The notes: a model not told the origin generated them from the letters alone. Shown: positions 38,212 through 46,624, counted from the stretch's first letter. The stretch: 64,000 bases of DNA from Methylomarinovum tepidoasis (GCF_030294985.1 NZ_AP024718.1:1751001-1815000); one strand, 5' to 3'. Made by a program: numbers and translations.

Positions 38212-38230
38212 AGATATGGGTAATAGGATG
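38212..38230 (+). repeat. Solo copy of the IS4 element end
   Basis: AGATATGGGTAATAGGATG differs at two of 19 positions from the right end of the neighbouring IS4 element at 38152-38170 and has the same orientation. It sits between that element and the DUF1820 promoter. Confidence 0.6.
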
Positions 38231-38247
38231 GGCCTGAAGCGGGTTTC

Positions 38248-38256
38248 TGCTACAAT
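38248..38256 (+). promoter_or_regulatory. Extended -10 promoter element of the DUF1820 gene
   Basis: TGCTACAAT (38248-38256) is an extended -10 (TGN plus TACAAT) 30 bases before the start codon. The expected -35 area overlaps the solo IS end at 38212-38230 and shows no good hexamer. Confidence 0.4.
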
Positions 38257-38285
38257 GCGCCCCCTGTCCTTTCGGGAGAGCATCC

Positions 38286-38603
38286 ATGCCCAGCCAAACC
38301 TTGTTCAGGGTGTCGTTCGTGAATCAGAATCAGATTTACGAGGTTTACGCCCGCCGGGTCTATCAGGCAGATCTGTACGGTTTCGTGGTGGTGGAGGAGT
38401 TCGTGTTCGGGGAGAGCAGCGCCATCGTCGTCGACCCTTCCGAAGAGAAACTCAAGGCCGAATTCGAGAACGTGCAGCGCAGCTTCATCCCCATGCATGC
38501 CGTGATCCGCATCGATGAAGTGGAACAGCGGGGAACGGCCAAGATCCTGCCCATGAAAGAAAGCGGCGCCAAGGTGACGCCGCTTTATCCCCCCAAAGGT
38601 TGA
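38286..38603 (+). CDS. DUF1820 family protein
   Basis: 105 residues, no signal peptide or membrane helix. The sequence fits DUF1820: FRVSFVNQNQIYEVYARRVY at the N-terminus, VVEEFVFGESSAIVVDPSEEKL in the middle (quoted as VVEEFVFGESS and AIVVDPSEEKL) and HAVIRIDEVEQRGTAKI near the end. Function unknown; the family is common in gammaproteobacteria. It is convergent with sspB, four bases apart. Confidence 0.85.
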   Translation: MPSQTLFRVSFVNQNQIYEVYARRVYQADLYGFVVVEEFVFGESSAIVVDPSEEKLKAEFENVQRSFIPMHAVIRIDEVEQRGTAKILPMKESGAKVTPLYPPKG

Positions 38604-38607
38604 GGGG

Positions 38608-39015
38608 TCATTTGACGACCTTCAGCGCCGGCCGCTTAGATTTCGCTTTGGGTTTTTCGCCGCGCGGCTCGGAGGGCCCGGAAGGGGGCGGCGTCTCGTC
38701 GCCGTCCATTTCCTCGTCGAAGACCATGCCCTTGCCGGTTTCCTGGGCGTAGATCGCCAGAATCGCGCGCACGGGCAGATAGACCTGCATCGGCGTTCCC
38801 CTGAAACGGGCCTGGAAGCTGACCGCCTCGTTGTCCATTTCCAGTCCGACCACAGCATTGGGGGAGAGGTTGAGCACGATACGGCCGTCCTGGACGTACT
38901 GGCGGGGGACTTGTACGTCGTCGCGTTCGGCGTCCACCAGCACGTAGGGCGTTAGGTCGTTGTCCACGATCCACTCGTAGATGGCGCGGATCAGATAAGG
39001 GCGCAGGGACGTCAT
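38608..39015 (-). CDS. sspB: ClpXP protease specificity-enhancing factor SspB
   Basis: 135 residues from ATG 39015 (a GTG three codons earlier, overlapping sspA, is possible). RPYLIRAIYEWIVDNDLTPYVLVD and NLSPNAVVGLEMDNEAVSFQARF (each longer than can be quoted whole; key parts YEWIVDNDLTPY and FQARFRG) are SspB hallmarks. An acidic/Pro linker and a basic C-terminal tail (RPALKVVK) match the ClpX-docking tail. SspB delivers ssrA-tagged proteins to ClpXP. It is cotranscribed after sspA as in E. coli. Confidence 0.92.
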   Translation of the reverse strand: MTSLRPYLIRAIYEWIVDNDLTPYVLVDAERDDVQVPRQYVQDGRIVLNLSPNAVVGLEMDNEAVSFQARFRGTPMQVYLPVRAILAIYAQETGKGMVFDEEMDGDETPPPSGPSEPRGEKPKAKSKRPALKVVK

Positions 39016-39016
39016 T

Positions 39017-39637
39017 TCAGGCACTCAGCGGCAGTTGCGCCATTTCCCGTTCCGCTTCGCTCAGACTGCTCTGGAAGGCTTCGCGGGCGAAGATCCGTTG
39101 GGCGTAGGCCCGGATCGGCGCGGCTTCCCGGGACAGGTCGATCCCCACCGAGGGCAGGCGCCACAGCAGCGGGGCCAGGGCGCAGTCCACCAGCGAGAAC
39201 TCTTCACTGAGGAAGTAGGGCTTGGCGGCGAACAGGGGGGTGGCGACGATCAGATCCTCACGCAGGGTTTTGCGGGCCCGGGCAGCCTTCTTCTCGCCGG
39301 AATTCTGGATTTCATCGAGCAGCCGGTACCAGTCGTGGTCGATGCGGTGGATCAGCATCCGTGCCTGGGCCCGCGCGACCGGCTCCATGGGATGAAGCGG
39401 AGGATGGGGAAAGCGCTCGTCCAGATATTCCATGATGATCCTGTGATCGTAAAGGACCAGGTCACGATCGACCAATGTGGTGAACACGCTTTCGTGATAA
39501 GGGTTGAGATCGATGACATCCGCCGGCGGGTTTTCCGGATCGATGTAATGGATGTCCGCCTGCACGCCCTTTTCGTGCCAGACGAAGCGAACCTGATGAC
39601 TGTAAGGGCAAGTGGGAGAACAGTACAGCGACATCAC
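39017..39637 (-). CDS. sspA: Stringent starvation protein A (GST-fold)
   Basis: 206 residues, glutathione-S-transferase fold without the catalytic residue. N-terminal SPTCPYSHQVRFVWHEKGV, then DLNPYHESVFTTLVDRDLVLYDH and IIMEYLDERFPHPPLHP, the surface shown in E. coli SspA to contact RNA polymerase. It precedes sspB and follows petABC on the same strand, a common gammaproteobacterial order. A hairpin (39668-39695) lies between petC and sspA. Confidence 0.93.
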   Translation of the reverse strand: MMSLYCSPTCPYSHQVRFVWHEKGVQADIHYIDPENPPADVIDLNPYHESVFTTLVDRDLVLYDHRIIMEYLDERFPHPPLHPMEPVARAQARMLIHRIDHDWYRLLDEIQNSGEKKAARARKTLREDLIVATPLFAAKPYFLSEEFSLVDCALAPLLWRLPSVGIDLSREAAPIRAYAQRIFAREAFQSSLSEAEREMAQLPLSA

Positions 39638-39667
39638 TGCCTTGGCGTTGCGGTTTGGGTGGAAGTG

Positions 39668-39695
39668 GGCGCCGGTTCGCGGTTAAACCGGCGCC
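39668..39695 (-). repeat. 10-bp inverted repeat between petC and sspA
   Basis: GGCGCCGGTT at 39668-39677 pairs fully with AACCGGCGCC at 39686-39695 around an 8-base loop. No T-run follows on either strand. A TACAAT hexamer just upstream on the minus strand (about 39700-39705) could be an sspA -10 element, which would place the hairpin in the sspA 5' leader. Confidence 0.5.
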
Positions 39696-39713
39696 GGTAT
39701 TGTACCACGGACC

Positions 39714-40430
39714 TCAATGCACGTCTTGCCAGTAGGCCTTCTTCAGGCGCCAGCTGACGAAGGCCAGGAGCAGCAAAAAGAGGATCACGTACTTGCCGAT
39801 CTTGACCCGCTCCAGCTGGGCCGGTTCGGCGGCATAGGCCATGAAATTGACCAGGTCGGCGACCAGGCGGTTGAATTCCTGGGGCGAAAGTTCCCCCGGC
39901 TTGACCAATTCCAGCTTCTGGATGACCGGGTTGCCGCCCGTCTCCACGATCACCGGCGCCTGCTCGCCCTGCAGGTCCCACAACACGTGGGGCATGGCCA
40001 CGTCCTTGAAGACCCAGTTGTTGACTCCGAAGGGACGTTTGTCGTCCTTGTAGAAGGTGCGCAGATAGGTATAGAGCCAGTCGCTTCCCAGCGCCCGTAC
40101 CCGTTCCGACAGATCCGGGGTGGCGACGCCGAACCAGGCCTTGGCGTCCTTGTCGTCCATAGCGGTGGTCATGGTGCCGATGATGCGTTCCAAATGGGGG
40201 AACAGCGCCTTCATTTCCGCGTCGCTGAGCGCCAGATCCTGCTGCAGGCGCCGGTAACGCAGGTGCTTGAGGGAATGGCAGCCCAGACAGCGGTCCACGT
40301 AGGTCTTCAGGCCGCGGCGCAGGGATTGTTTGTCGAAGACGTCGATGTCGGGTTGCTGCAGCGGCGCCCCCAATTCCGCCGCCGCCCACACCGGACACAG
40401 GAGCAGGAAAGCCAGAATGAGTTTTTTCAT
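39714..40430 (-). CDS. petC: Ubiquinol-cytochrome c reductase cytochrome c1 subunit
   Basis: 238 residues from ATG 40430 with a signal peptide (KKLILAFLLLCPVWAAA). Heme c site CLGCHSLKHLRY near residue 49, the Met-ligand region FKDVAMPHVLWDLQG near 142, and a C-terminal membrane anchor (YVILFLLLLAFVSWRL). It carries electrons from the Rieske protein to soluble cytochromes. The ATG overlaps the petB stop (ATGA). Confidence 0.95.
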   Translation of the reverse strand: MKKLILAFLLLCPVWAAAELGAPLQQPDIDVFDKQSLRRGLKTYVDRCLGCHSLKHLRYRRLQQDLALSDAEMKALFPHLERIIGTMTTAMDDKDAKAWFGVATPDLSERVRALGSDWLYTYLRTFYKDDKRPFGVNNWVFKDVAMPHVLWDLQGEQAPVIVETGGNPVIQKLELVKPGELSPQEFNRLVADLVNFMAYAAEPAQLERVKIGKYVILFLLLLAFVSWRLKKAYWQDVH

Positions 40431-41821
40431 AGGAAGTGTCTCAAATATTTGTTGTTTTCCATGAAAGTGCGGACTTTCAACCACTGGGCTTCGATCACGC
40501 GAAACCAGGGCGCTTTGCGCACACATCCCACTGTTTTCCTGAGCTGGTCGTAGAACCACCCTTCCCGTTCCAGAATGGGTTTGGGCATCGTGACCCGCTG
40601 CGGAACCGGCTTGGTGATCTCCATTCGGGTGTAGATCGGCATCAGCACGAAGAAGCCGAAATACACGGTGGTGAACAGGGCGCTGAAGAAGGCCGAGGTC
40701 GGCGTCGGCGCCTGGGTGCCCAGGTAACCCAGGCCCACGAAGCTGATGACCATCAGCGCTAAGGCGATTTTGTAGAGGTTGCCGCGGTAACGGATCGACT
40801 TGACCGGACAGCGGTCGAGCCAGGGCAGCACGAACAGGACGAGGATGGCGGCGAACATCAGCACCATGCCGCCGAATTTGCTCGGAACCGCCCGCAGGAT
40901 CGAATAGAACGGCGTGAAGTACCATACCGGGGCGATGTGTTCCGGGGTCTTCATTGGATCGGCGGGAATGAAGTTGGGCTTCTCCAGAAAATAGCCGCCA
41001 AATTCCGGGGCGTAGAACACGATCCAGGCGCAGACGGCCAGAAACACCGTGGCCCCGAACAGATCCTTGACGGTGTAGTAGGGGTGGAAGGGAATCCCGT
41101 CCAGGGGCACGCCGTTTGCGTCCTTATATTGCTTGATCTCGACGCCGTCGGGATTGTTGGAGCCCACCTTGTGGAGGGCGACGATGTGCAGGAATACCAG
41201 AAACACGATTACCAGCGGCACCGCGATCACGTGGAAGGAGAAGAAGCGGTTGAGGGTAACGTCGGAGATCAGAAAATCCCCCCGCAGCCAGGTGGCGATG
41301 TCCTCGCCAATCACCGGAATGGCGCCGAACAGGGACACGATCACGTTAGCGCCCCAATAGGACATCTGCCCCCACGGCAGCAGATAGCCCATGAAGGCCT
41401 CGGCCATCAGGGCGATGAACAGACTCACCCCCAGAATCCAGACCAGCTCCCGCGGTTTCTTGTAGGAGCCGTACAGCATGCCGCGGAAGATGTGGAGATA
41501 GACGACGATGAAGAACATCGACGCTCCGGTCGAATGCAGGTAGCGGATCAGCCAGCCCCAGTTGAAGTCGCGCATGATGGCCTCGACCGAATCGAAGGCC
41601 AGCTGGGCGGCGGGTTTGTAGTTCATCGTCAGCCAGATGCCGGTGAGGATCTGGTTGACGAGCACGATGAAGGCGAAGGAACCGAAGAAGTACCAGAAGT
41701 TCAGGTTCTTCGGTGCGTAGTATTTGGCCAGGTGTTCGTTCCAGACCTTGGTCAGAGGAAAGCGCTCATCGATCCAGGCGATGAGCCTGGAGCCACAGCG
41801 GTTGTTGTTGACTTCTTGCAT
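40427..41821 (-). CDS. petB: Ubiquinol-cytochrome c reductase cytochrome b
   Basis: 464 residues from ATG 41821 (an upstream extension in frame lies inside petA). Heme-ligand His pairs are in RYLHSTGASMFFIVVYLHIFR near residue 94 (key part YLHSTGASMFFI) and FFSFHVIAVPLVIVFLVFLH (ends HVIAV and FLH); the Qo motif appears as PVWYF rather than PEWYF. After the last helix a tail of about 55 residues (from PKPILEREGWFYDQLRK) is longer than in many bacterial cytochromes b. Middle gene of petABC. Confidence 0.95.
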   Translation of the reverse strand: MQEVNNNRCGSRLIAWIDERFPLTKVWNEHLAKYYAPKNLNFWYFFGSFAFIVLVNQILTGIWLTMNYKPAAQLAFDSVEAIMRDFNWGWLIRYLHSTGASMFFIVVYLHIFRGMLYGSYKKPRELVWILGVSLFIALMAEAFMGYLLPWGQMSYWGANVIVSLFGAIPVIGEDIATWLRGDFLISDVTLNRFFSFHVIAVPLVIVFLVFLHIVALHKVGSNNPDGVEIKQYKDANGVPLDGIPFHPYYTVKDLFGATVFLAVCAWIVFYAPEFGGYFLEKPNFIPADPMKTPEHIAPVWYFTPFYSILRAVPSKFGGMVLMFAAILVLFVLPWLDRCPVKSIRYRGNLYKIALALMVISFVGLGYLGTQAPTPTSAFFSALFTTVYFGFFVLMPIYTRMEITKPVPQRVTMPKPILEREGWFYDQLRKTVGCVRKAPWFRVIEAQWLKVRTFMENNKYLRHFL

Positions 41822-41822
41822 G

Positions 41823-42422
41823 TCAGGCGGCCTCCTGCTGCTGATCTTCACCGACGACGATGTGGGTGTCGGTCACGTAACGGTAAGGGGGTACCACCAG
41901 GTTCTTGGGCGCCGGCACCTTCTTGAAGACACGACCGGCCAGATCGAAGCCGGAACCGTGACAGGGGCAGAAGAATCCCCCCAGCCAGTCTTTGCCCAGA
42001 TCCGGCGGGGCCACTTCCGGGCGGTAGGTGGGCGAACAGCCAAGATGGGTGCAGATCCCCACGGCGACGAAGATCTCCGGTTTGATGGAACGGTACCGGT
42101 TTTTGCAGTAGGGGGGCTGCACCGATTTGTCGGAATTGGGGTCGCGCAGCCGCGGTTCGATTTTCTCCAGGCTGGCGAGCATCTCCTCGGTGCGGTTGAG
42201 GACCCACACCGGCTGGCCGCGCCATTCCACCCGGATCAGCTGTCCCGGCTCCAGCTTGCTGATGTCCACGTCGATGGGAGCAGCCGCCTCCAGGGCCCCG
42301 GCGCCGGGGTTCATGTAGCTGATGAACGGTGTGGCGGCAAGGCCGGCGCCGACGGCTCCCAAAGCCACGGTGGTTTGGGTCAGGAAGCGGCGTTTTTCCA
42401 GATCGATGTCATTCGTGCTCAT
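41823..42422 (-). CDS. petA: Ubiquinol-cytochrome c reductase Rieske iron-sulfur subunit
   Basis: 199 residues. A Tat-type signal anchor (EKRRFLTQTTVALGAVGAG) is followed by the Rieske domain with both cluster motifs, CTHLGCSP near residue 129 and CPCHGSGFDLAGR near 151. It moves electrons from ubiquinol to cytochrome c1. SD TAAGGAGGAGG lies 7-17 bases before the start. Promoter elements are visible at 42486-42514. Confidence 0.96.
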   Translation of the reverse strand: MSTNDIDLEKRRFLTQTTVALGAVGAGLAATPFISYMNPGAGALEAAAPIDVDISKLEPGQLIRVEWRGQPVWVLNRTEEMLASLEKIEPRLRDPNSDKSVQPPYCKNRYRSIKPEIFVAVGICTHLGCSPTYRPEVAPPDLGKDWLGGFFCPCHGSGFDLAGRVFKKVPAPKNLVVPPYRYVTDTHIVVGEDQQQEAA

Positions 42423-42485
42423 GCGAGATATTCCTCCTCCTTAAACGCGGGCTTTCTGGTTTGTGGGTTCCCGCGGCACGCCCTG

Positions 42486-42514
42486 ATTTTGACCGTAACG
42501 GCCTGGCGGGTCAA
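42486..42514 (-). promoter_or_regulatory. sigma70-type promoter of petABC
   Basis: On the minus strand TTGACC (42514-42509) and CAAAAT (42491-42486) are separated by 17 bases. The start would be near 42479, giving a leader of about 57 bases. IS481 inserted upstream of it leaves these elements intact. Confidence 0.5.
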
Positions 42515-42578
42515 CGTTGGATCAGTTATTTCCCCGATTTTCAAAGGGTAGCGTCTGGTTGAATGTGCTAGTCTTCGC

Positions 42579-42584
42579 CATAGC
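42579..42584 (+). repeat. Target-site duplication, left copy (IS481)
   Basis: CATAGC directly before the IS481 left end; the same six bases follow the right end at 43701-43706. Confidence 0.85.
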
Positions 42585-43700
42585 TGTTGGGTCCCGTGTG
42601 ATCATATCCCCAAAAGGAGCTATCCTTTGTTCCGTGCCTGGGATGTTCTGAACGAGCTGATGGCAGAGGCTCAGGCCGGAAAGAAGGTTCAAGTTTGACG
42701 GAGAAGGAGGAAGCCATGGTCATCCGTCTTCACAAGAAAGCCCGCACCACCCCTGAGATCCGCCGGGAGATCCAGAATTCCGATCTGCCGGCCACGGTCC
42801 TGGCCAAGAAATACGGCGTTCATCGTCACACCATCCGCAAGTGGCGCCAGCGCGATTCGGTCGAGGACGCCTCGCACCGGCCCCATCGCATCCATGCCAC
42901 CCTGACCCCGCAGCAGGAAGCGATCGTCGTCTGTCTGCGCGAAACCCTGCTGTTGCCCCTGGATGACCTGCTGGCGGTCGTTCATCGCTTCATCTATCCC
43001 GAGATGTCCCGCTCGGCTCTGGACCGGCTGCTGCGCCGCCATGGGGTCTCCAATCTCAAGGCCCTGATCGCCGCCCGGGAAGGGGAAGATGCCCCCTCCA
43101 AGGGCAAAAAGAAGGGTTTCAAGGACTACGAGCCCGGGTTTGTCCACATCGACATCAAGTACCTGCCCAAGATGCCCGATGAGAGCCGGGGCCGTTACCT
43201 CTTCGTCGCCATCGACCGGGCCAGTCGTTGGGTCTACCTGGAGATCCATCCCACCAAGGAAGCCAAGGTCGCTGCCGGCTTCCTGAACCGCCTGATCGCC
43301 AAGGCTCCCTTCAAAATCACCAAGGTCCTGACCGACAACGGCAAAGAGTTCACCGACCGCTTCTGCGCCACCGGGGAGCGCGAACCGACCGGCCGTCACC
43401 TTTTCGACCAGGGCTGCCAACGCCATGGCATCGAGCACCGCCTCATCCCACCCAAACGCCCGCAGACCAACGGCATGGTCGAACGTTTCAACGGTCGGAT
43501 CGCCGAGATCCTCAAAACCACCCGCTTCCAAAGCAGCCAGGATCTGGAACGGACCTTGATGCAGTATGCCAGTGTCTACAACCATCAGATCCCCCAGAAG
43601 GCCCTGGGACACATCTCACCAGTACAGGCCCTCAAAGACTGGCAGAAGAAACGACCGGAACTCTTCAAAAAACGTGTACATAATCTCACGGGGCTTGACA
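42585..43700 (+). mobile_element. IS481 family insertion sequence, 1116 bp, with intact 6-bp target duplication
   Basis: Ends read inward as TGTTGGGTCCCGTGTGATC (left) and TGTCAAGCCCCGTGAGATT (right), an imperfect repeat beginning with TGT as is usual for IS481. The direct repeat CATAGC on both sides shows an undisturbed, recent insertion. It lies between petA and the gene at 43842. Confidence 0.88.
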
Positions 43701-43705
43701 CATAG
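42695..43705 (+). CDS. IS481 family transposase
   Basis: 336 residues: HTH region ATVLAKKYGVHRHTIRKW near residue 30, then the rve core with DDE residues in FVHIDIKYLPKM, VLTDNGKEF and NGMVERFNGRI. All catalytic residues are present. The stop codon TAG (43703-43705) is not in the element: it comes from the duplicated target CATAGC, so protein length depends on the insertion site. Confidence 0.93.
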   Translation: MTEKEEAMVIRLHKKARTTPEIRREIQNSDLPATVLAKKYGVHRHTIRKWRQRDSVEDASHRPHRIHATLTPQQEAIVVCLRETLLLPLDDLLAVVHRFIYPEMSRSALDRLLRRHGVSNLKALIAAREGEDAPSKGKKKGFKDYEPGFVHIDIKYLPKMPDESRGRYLFVAIDRASRWVYLEIHPTKEAKVAAGFLNRLIAKAPFKITKVLTDNGKEFTDRFCATGEREPTGRHLFDQGCQRHGIEHRLIPPKRPQTNGMVERFNGRIAEILKTTRFQSSQDLERTLMQYASVYNHQIPQKALGHISPVQALKDWQKKRPELFKKRVHNLTGLDT

Positions 43706-43706
43706 C
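43701..43706 (+). repeat. Target-site duplication, right copy (IS481)
   Basis: CATAGC, identical to 42579-42584; it supplies the transposase stop codon. Confidence 0.85.
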
Positions 43707-43841
43707 GAAGCTGCCCGTGTCGATCGCCCCCAAAGCCTTCGAAACTCGATCGATTCGTGTTCGGGACAGGCCAGAGATGTATGGGTCTGATACAGTGGAT
43801 TCTCCCACACTGGATCGGGGAATCATTCGGGAGTCGATGAA

Positions 43842-45188
43842 ATGCTGCAATTGCCTGAACTAGCCCGGGAGACGGTGGACGCCTTGACCGGGGAAGCATT
43901 ACAGCGGTGTCTGCGACAGCCGGTGGATGAAGCCAGTCTGCCGCGTTGGCTCGAAGTGCTGACGGCCTGGCCCGCCTCCCGGGACCACGAACGCGCGCTT
44001 GCACAGACCCTGCAATGCTTCGAAGCGTTGCAGGACCGGTGGCCGTTGCCGCAGGGGTTCCCCCTGGACGAAACGGAATACGCGCGTCATCTCAATATGA
44101 GCCGGCTTTGGTTGGAAGCAGCACGCGGGTACACGCGGATCTATCTGGGACGACCAGCGCAATTCCGGTATTTGGCGCAGCTGTTCGACTGTCTCCGCCG
44201 CTCCCTGGTGACGGCGGCCCTGGCGCATCAGCCTTGGCCGACGGCGTTGTGGCCGGAGATCCACCGCCTCTATTTCGATGCCAGGATGCGGGCCGGTCGC
44301 CGTGACCGGGCGTTTTCCCAGACGGCGCGGAACTACCAGCGTCTGTTGCTATTGGGTCTGGCAGACCTACCCGGCCTCCATCCCCGGGAAGTGGCGATGC
44401 TCGACGCCCTGAGCGAAAAATGGGCGCCTCTGCTTGCGGTCGAGGAAAGTCAGGTGGCGGGCTGGCGGATCGATACCGAGGTGCCGCTTCCGGCTCGCTG
44501 GCAGGCGGCCGGTGACCGTGGCTGGCGGGTGAATCTGCAAGGGTTGTTCGACATGCTGATGGCGCACCGGGATCTGGCGGCCGGCCAGGGGCGGTACGAG
44601 GCTCTCCGCCAGCCTTCGGAAACCATCAGCCGTGACTGGCTTGAAGCCCTGCTGGAACGCTGGCAGGGACGGACGGCCGAATTTGCGCCGGTCGCCGCCG
44701 AATCCGTGGAATTGGTGACCGGACTGGTGTCGATTTTCGATTGTTTGCGGGGGGAGGCGGTTCGGCAGGAGACGGCGATCCGGAAGCAATTCCACTGGGA
44801 GGTGAAAGGCGGCGCCTGGCAGCCGGGGGAGCTGGTGGGCGTGTTCGAAGCTGGAAACCGCTGCCTGCTGCAGCTCGGGGTCGTCACCCATTTGCATCAG
44901 CCGGCCCCGGACCGGGTGGAACTGAACTGGCATCCCCTGGCAGGAGAGGTGACGGCCGTCGGCCTGCAGCCGGCCCACCTGCCGGGCGGGAGCCGCTATC
45001 AGCGGGCCCTGCTGGTGCATGACGAGGAACCTCCCCGCCTGCTGCTGGCATCCCAGCCGCTGGACGCCGAGCAAGTGGTGGTGCTGGTCACCGGCGCGCG
45101 GCGCTATGCGGTCAGGCTGGCCGAATGCCGCAATCCGGCGCTGGGGGTGCTCGATTGCCGTTGCCTGCCAGTCCGGTTTCAGAAGTAA
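43842..45188 (+). CDS. Uncharacterised 448-aa cytoplasmic protein
   Basis: 448 residues, no signal peptide or membrane helix. The first 220 residues are helical, rich in Leu and Arg; the last 150 are beta-rich with a PilZ-like look (WEVKGGAWQPGELVGVFE, VELNWHPLAGEVTAVGL). The layout recalls gammaproteobacterial proteins with a degenerate c-di-GMP PilZ domain (Filp-like), but the RxxxR and DxSxxG motifs are not evident, so this is a weak guess. The IS481 right end is 141 bases upstream and may separate the gene from its promoter. It overlaps the convergent barrel gene by ten bases. Confidence 0.65.
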   Translation: MLQLPELARETVDALTGEALQRCLRQPVDEASLPRWLEVLTAWPASRDHERALAQTLQCFEALQDRWPLPQGFPLDETEYARHLNMSRLWLEAARGYTRIYLGRPAQFRYLAQLFDCLRRSLVTAALAHQPWPTALWPEIHRLYFDARMRAGRRDRAFSQTARNYQRLLLLGLADLPGLHPREVAMLDALSEKWAPLLAVEESQVAGWRIDTEVPLPARWQAAGDRGWRVNLQGLFDMLMAHRDLAAGQGRYEALRQPSETISRDWLEALLERWQGRTAEFAPVAAESVELVTGLVSIFDCLRGEAVRQETAIRKQFHWEVKGGAWQPGELVGVFEAGNRCLLQLGVVTHLHQPAPDRVELNWHPLAGEVTAVGLQPAHLPGGSRYQRALLVHDEEPPRLLLASQPLDAEQVVVLVTGARRYAVRLAECRNPALGVLDCRCLPVRFQK

Positions 45189-46522
45189 TACTGCAGTTCC
45201 GCCTGGAGATAGTTTTCCTTGCGGAACACATAGCCGGCGTCCTTCGGGTCGGTGTTGACGAAACCGCGCATCTCCAGATACACCTTCCAATGCTCGCCGA
45301 AGCGGCGGCTGGCTTCGATGTTGTAGGAAGTGGTGCCGGTGTCGAAATCCATGATGGCGCCGGCGAGCAGTTCGGTGCTCTGGACGTCGTTGAGGGCCAG
45401 ACGGGTGCCGACGAAGATGTCCTTTTCGAACGGCACGAAATTGAGCAGCGGCAGCTGGTTTTCGCGGTTGTCGTAAAGGAATTCCATCAGGAAGCCCCAG
45501 TCGGCCCCGGTGCCGAACACGCCGCTGAAGGTGTATTCGAAGCCGGCGGTCAGCTGCTGGAAGGTCGTGCCCTGGCCGGCGCGGTGGAAGCCCTCGAACT
45601 TCCAGAGCCAGTTGCCGGTGACGCCCTGGACGTCGAGGCTGACCTGGTCGATGACTTCGTACACCGGCCGCAGGCTGACCGGACGGAAGAATTCGTCGAA
45701 CTGGAGCCGGAAGCGGGGGCGGCGGGTGACGCCGTGGAAGTAGGTCAGGCCCACGTCCCAGTAGCCGAAGGTTCTGGCCCAGCGCAGGGCGAAATCCGGG
45801 TGGGTGGGATCGGCGTTGCCGTCGTGATCGACGGAAGCGGTGATGGGCAGCGGCGGGCGCAGGCGGCCGTGCTTGCCGGGATAGGTGCGCTTGCGCGACA
45901 CTGGCAGATAGAAGGCGCTGACCGTGCCCCAGCGCAGGTCGCTGTAGTCGATGCGCAGCATCGGCTGGCCCAGTTTGTCTTCGGTGTCGGTGTTTTCGAT
46001 CAGGTCGGTCTGATTGATGATGTCCACGGTGTGACGGGATTCGGTCACCCCCCAGAAGACCTTGTCGATGCCGGCGTGCACGGTCCATTTGTCCCAGCTT
46101 CCCTGCCAGACCAGTTCGCGGATGTCGAAGTGGGTGCGGCGGCTGTCGTGCTGGTCGTAGCGCCAGAAGGGTTTGAAGCGAAACCGGTGGCGTCCGCTGC
46201 GGTAGCTGAATTCCGGCTGTAGATAGAAGGAGAAATTGTGATGGTAGTCCATGCCCGAATCGAGGCCGTGGTCATGGAAGAAGCGGTATTCCAGCCCCAC
46301 ATCCCCGCCCAATTTCACCGGAAACGGTGCCGGCGTAGGTGAGGAAGTTTCCTCCACCTCCCCGAAGAGGTCTGCCCCCTCGGCTTCACCGCCCGGTTCC
46401 AGGGTTTCTTCGCCGGAATCGAGCTCGATGGTGGTTTCGTCATCCGCGAACAGATCCGTCTCGCCAGCCATCGCTGCCCCCATCCCCATCAGCAATGCCG
46501 CAAGCCACCCCGCTGGTTTCAT
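45179..46522 (-). CDS. Outer-membrane beta-barrel protein
   Basis: 447 residues with a signal peptide (cleavage near AMA-GETD). An acidic linker (about residues 20-65) leads into a barrel of alternating strands, for example GLEYRFFHDHG, NFSFYLQPEFSYRS and YNIEASRRFGEHWKVYLEM, and the protein ends in ...AELQYYF, the terminal aromatic expected for BAM insertion. No transport family recognised. The acidic N-terminal linker is unusual for a porin. It may be a channel or porin-like protein; substrate unknown. Confidence 0.75.
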   Translation of the reverse strand: MKPAGWLAALLMGMGAAMAGETDLFADDETTIELDSGEETLEPGGEAEGADLFGEVEETSSPTPAPFPVKLGGDVGLEYRFFHDHGLDSGMDYHHNFSFYLQPEFSYRSGRHRFRFKPFWRYDQHDSRRTHFDIRELVWQGSWDKWTVHAGIDKVFWGVTESRHTVDIINQTDLIENTDTEDKLGQPMLRIDYSDLRWGTVSAFYLPVSRKRTYPGKHGRLRPPLPITASVDHDGNADPTHPDFALRWARTFGYWDVGLTYFHGVTRRPRFRLQFDEFFRPVSLRPVYEVIDQVSLDVQGVTGNWLWKFEGFHRAGQGTTFQQLTAGFEYTFSGVFGTGADWGFLMEFLYDNRENQLPLLNFVPFEKDIFVGTRLALNDVQSTELLAGAIMDFDTGTTSYNIEASRRFGEHWKVYLEMRGFVNTDPKDAGYVFRKENYLQAELQYYF

Positions 46523-46595
46523 GTCGCGCTCCGTGTATCTTTCCCGTTTTTTAGCATAGTCGGTTTTCGCCTCGGTCCGAGGCTGGCGGTTGCGC

Positions 46596-46601
46596 TATAA
46601 T
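46596..46601 (+). promoter_or_regulatory. -10 element of prmB-aroC
   Basis: A consensus TATAAT 23 bases before the prmB ATG. No good -35 hexamer is visible at 16-18 bases upstream. Confidence 0.5.
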
Positions 46602-46624
46602 GCCGATTTTTCCGGATTTCCCCC

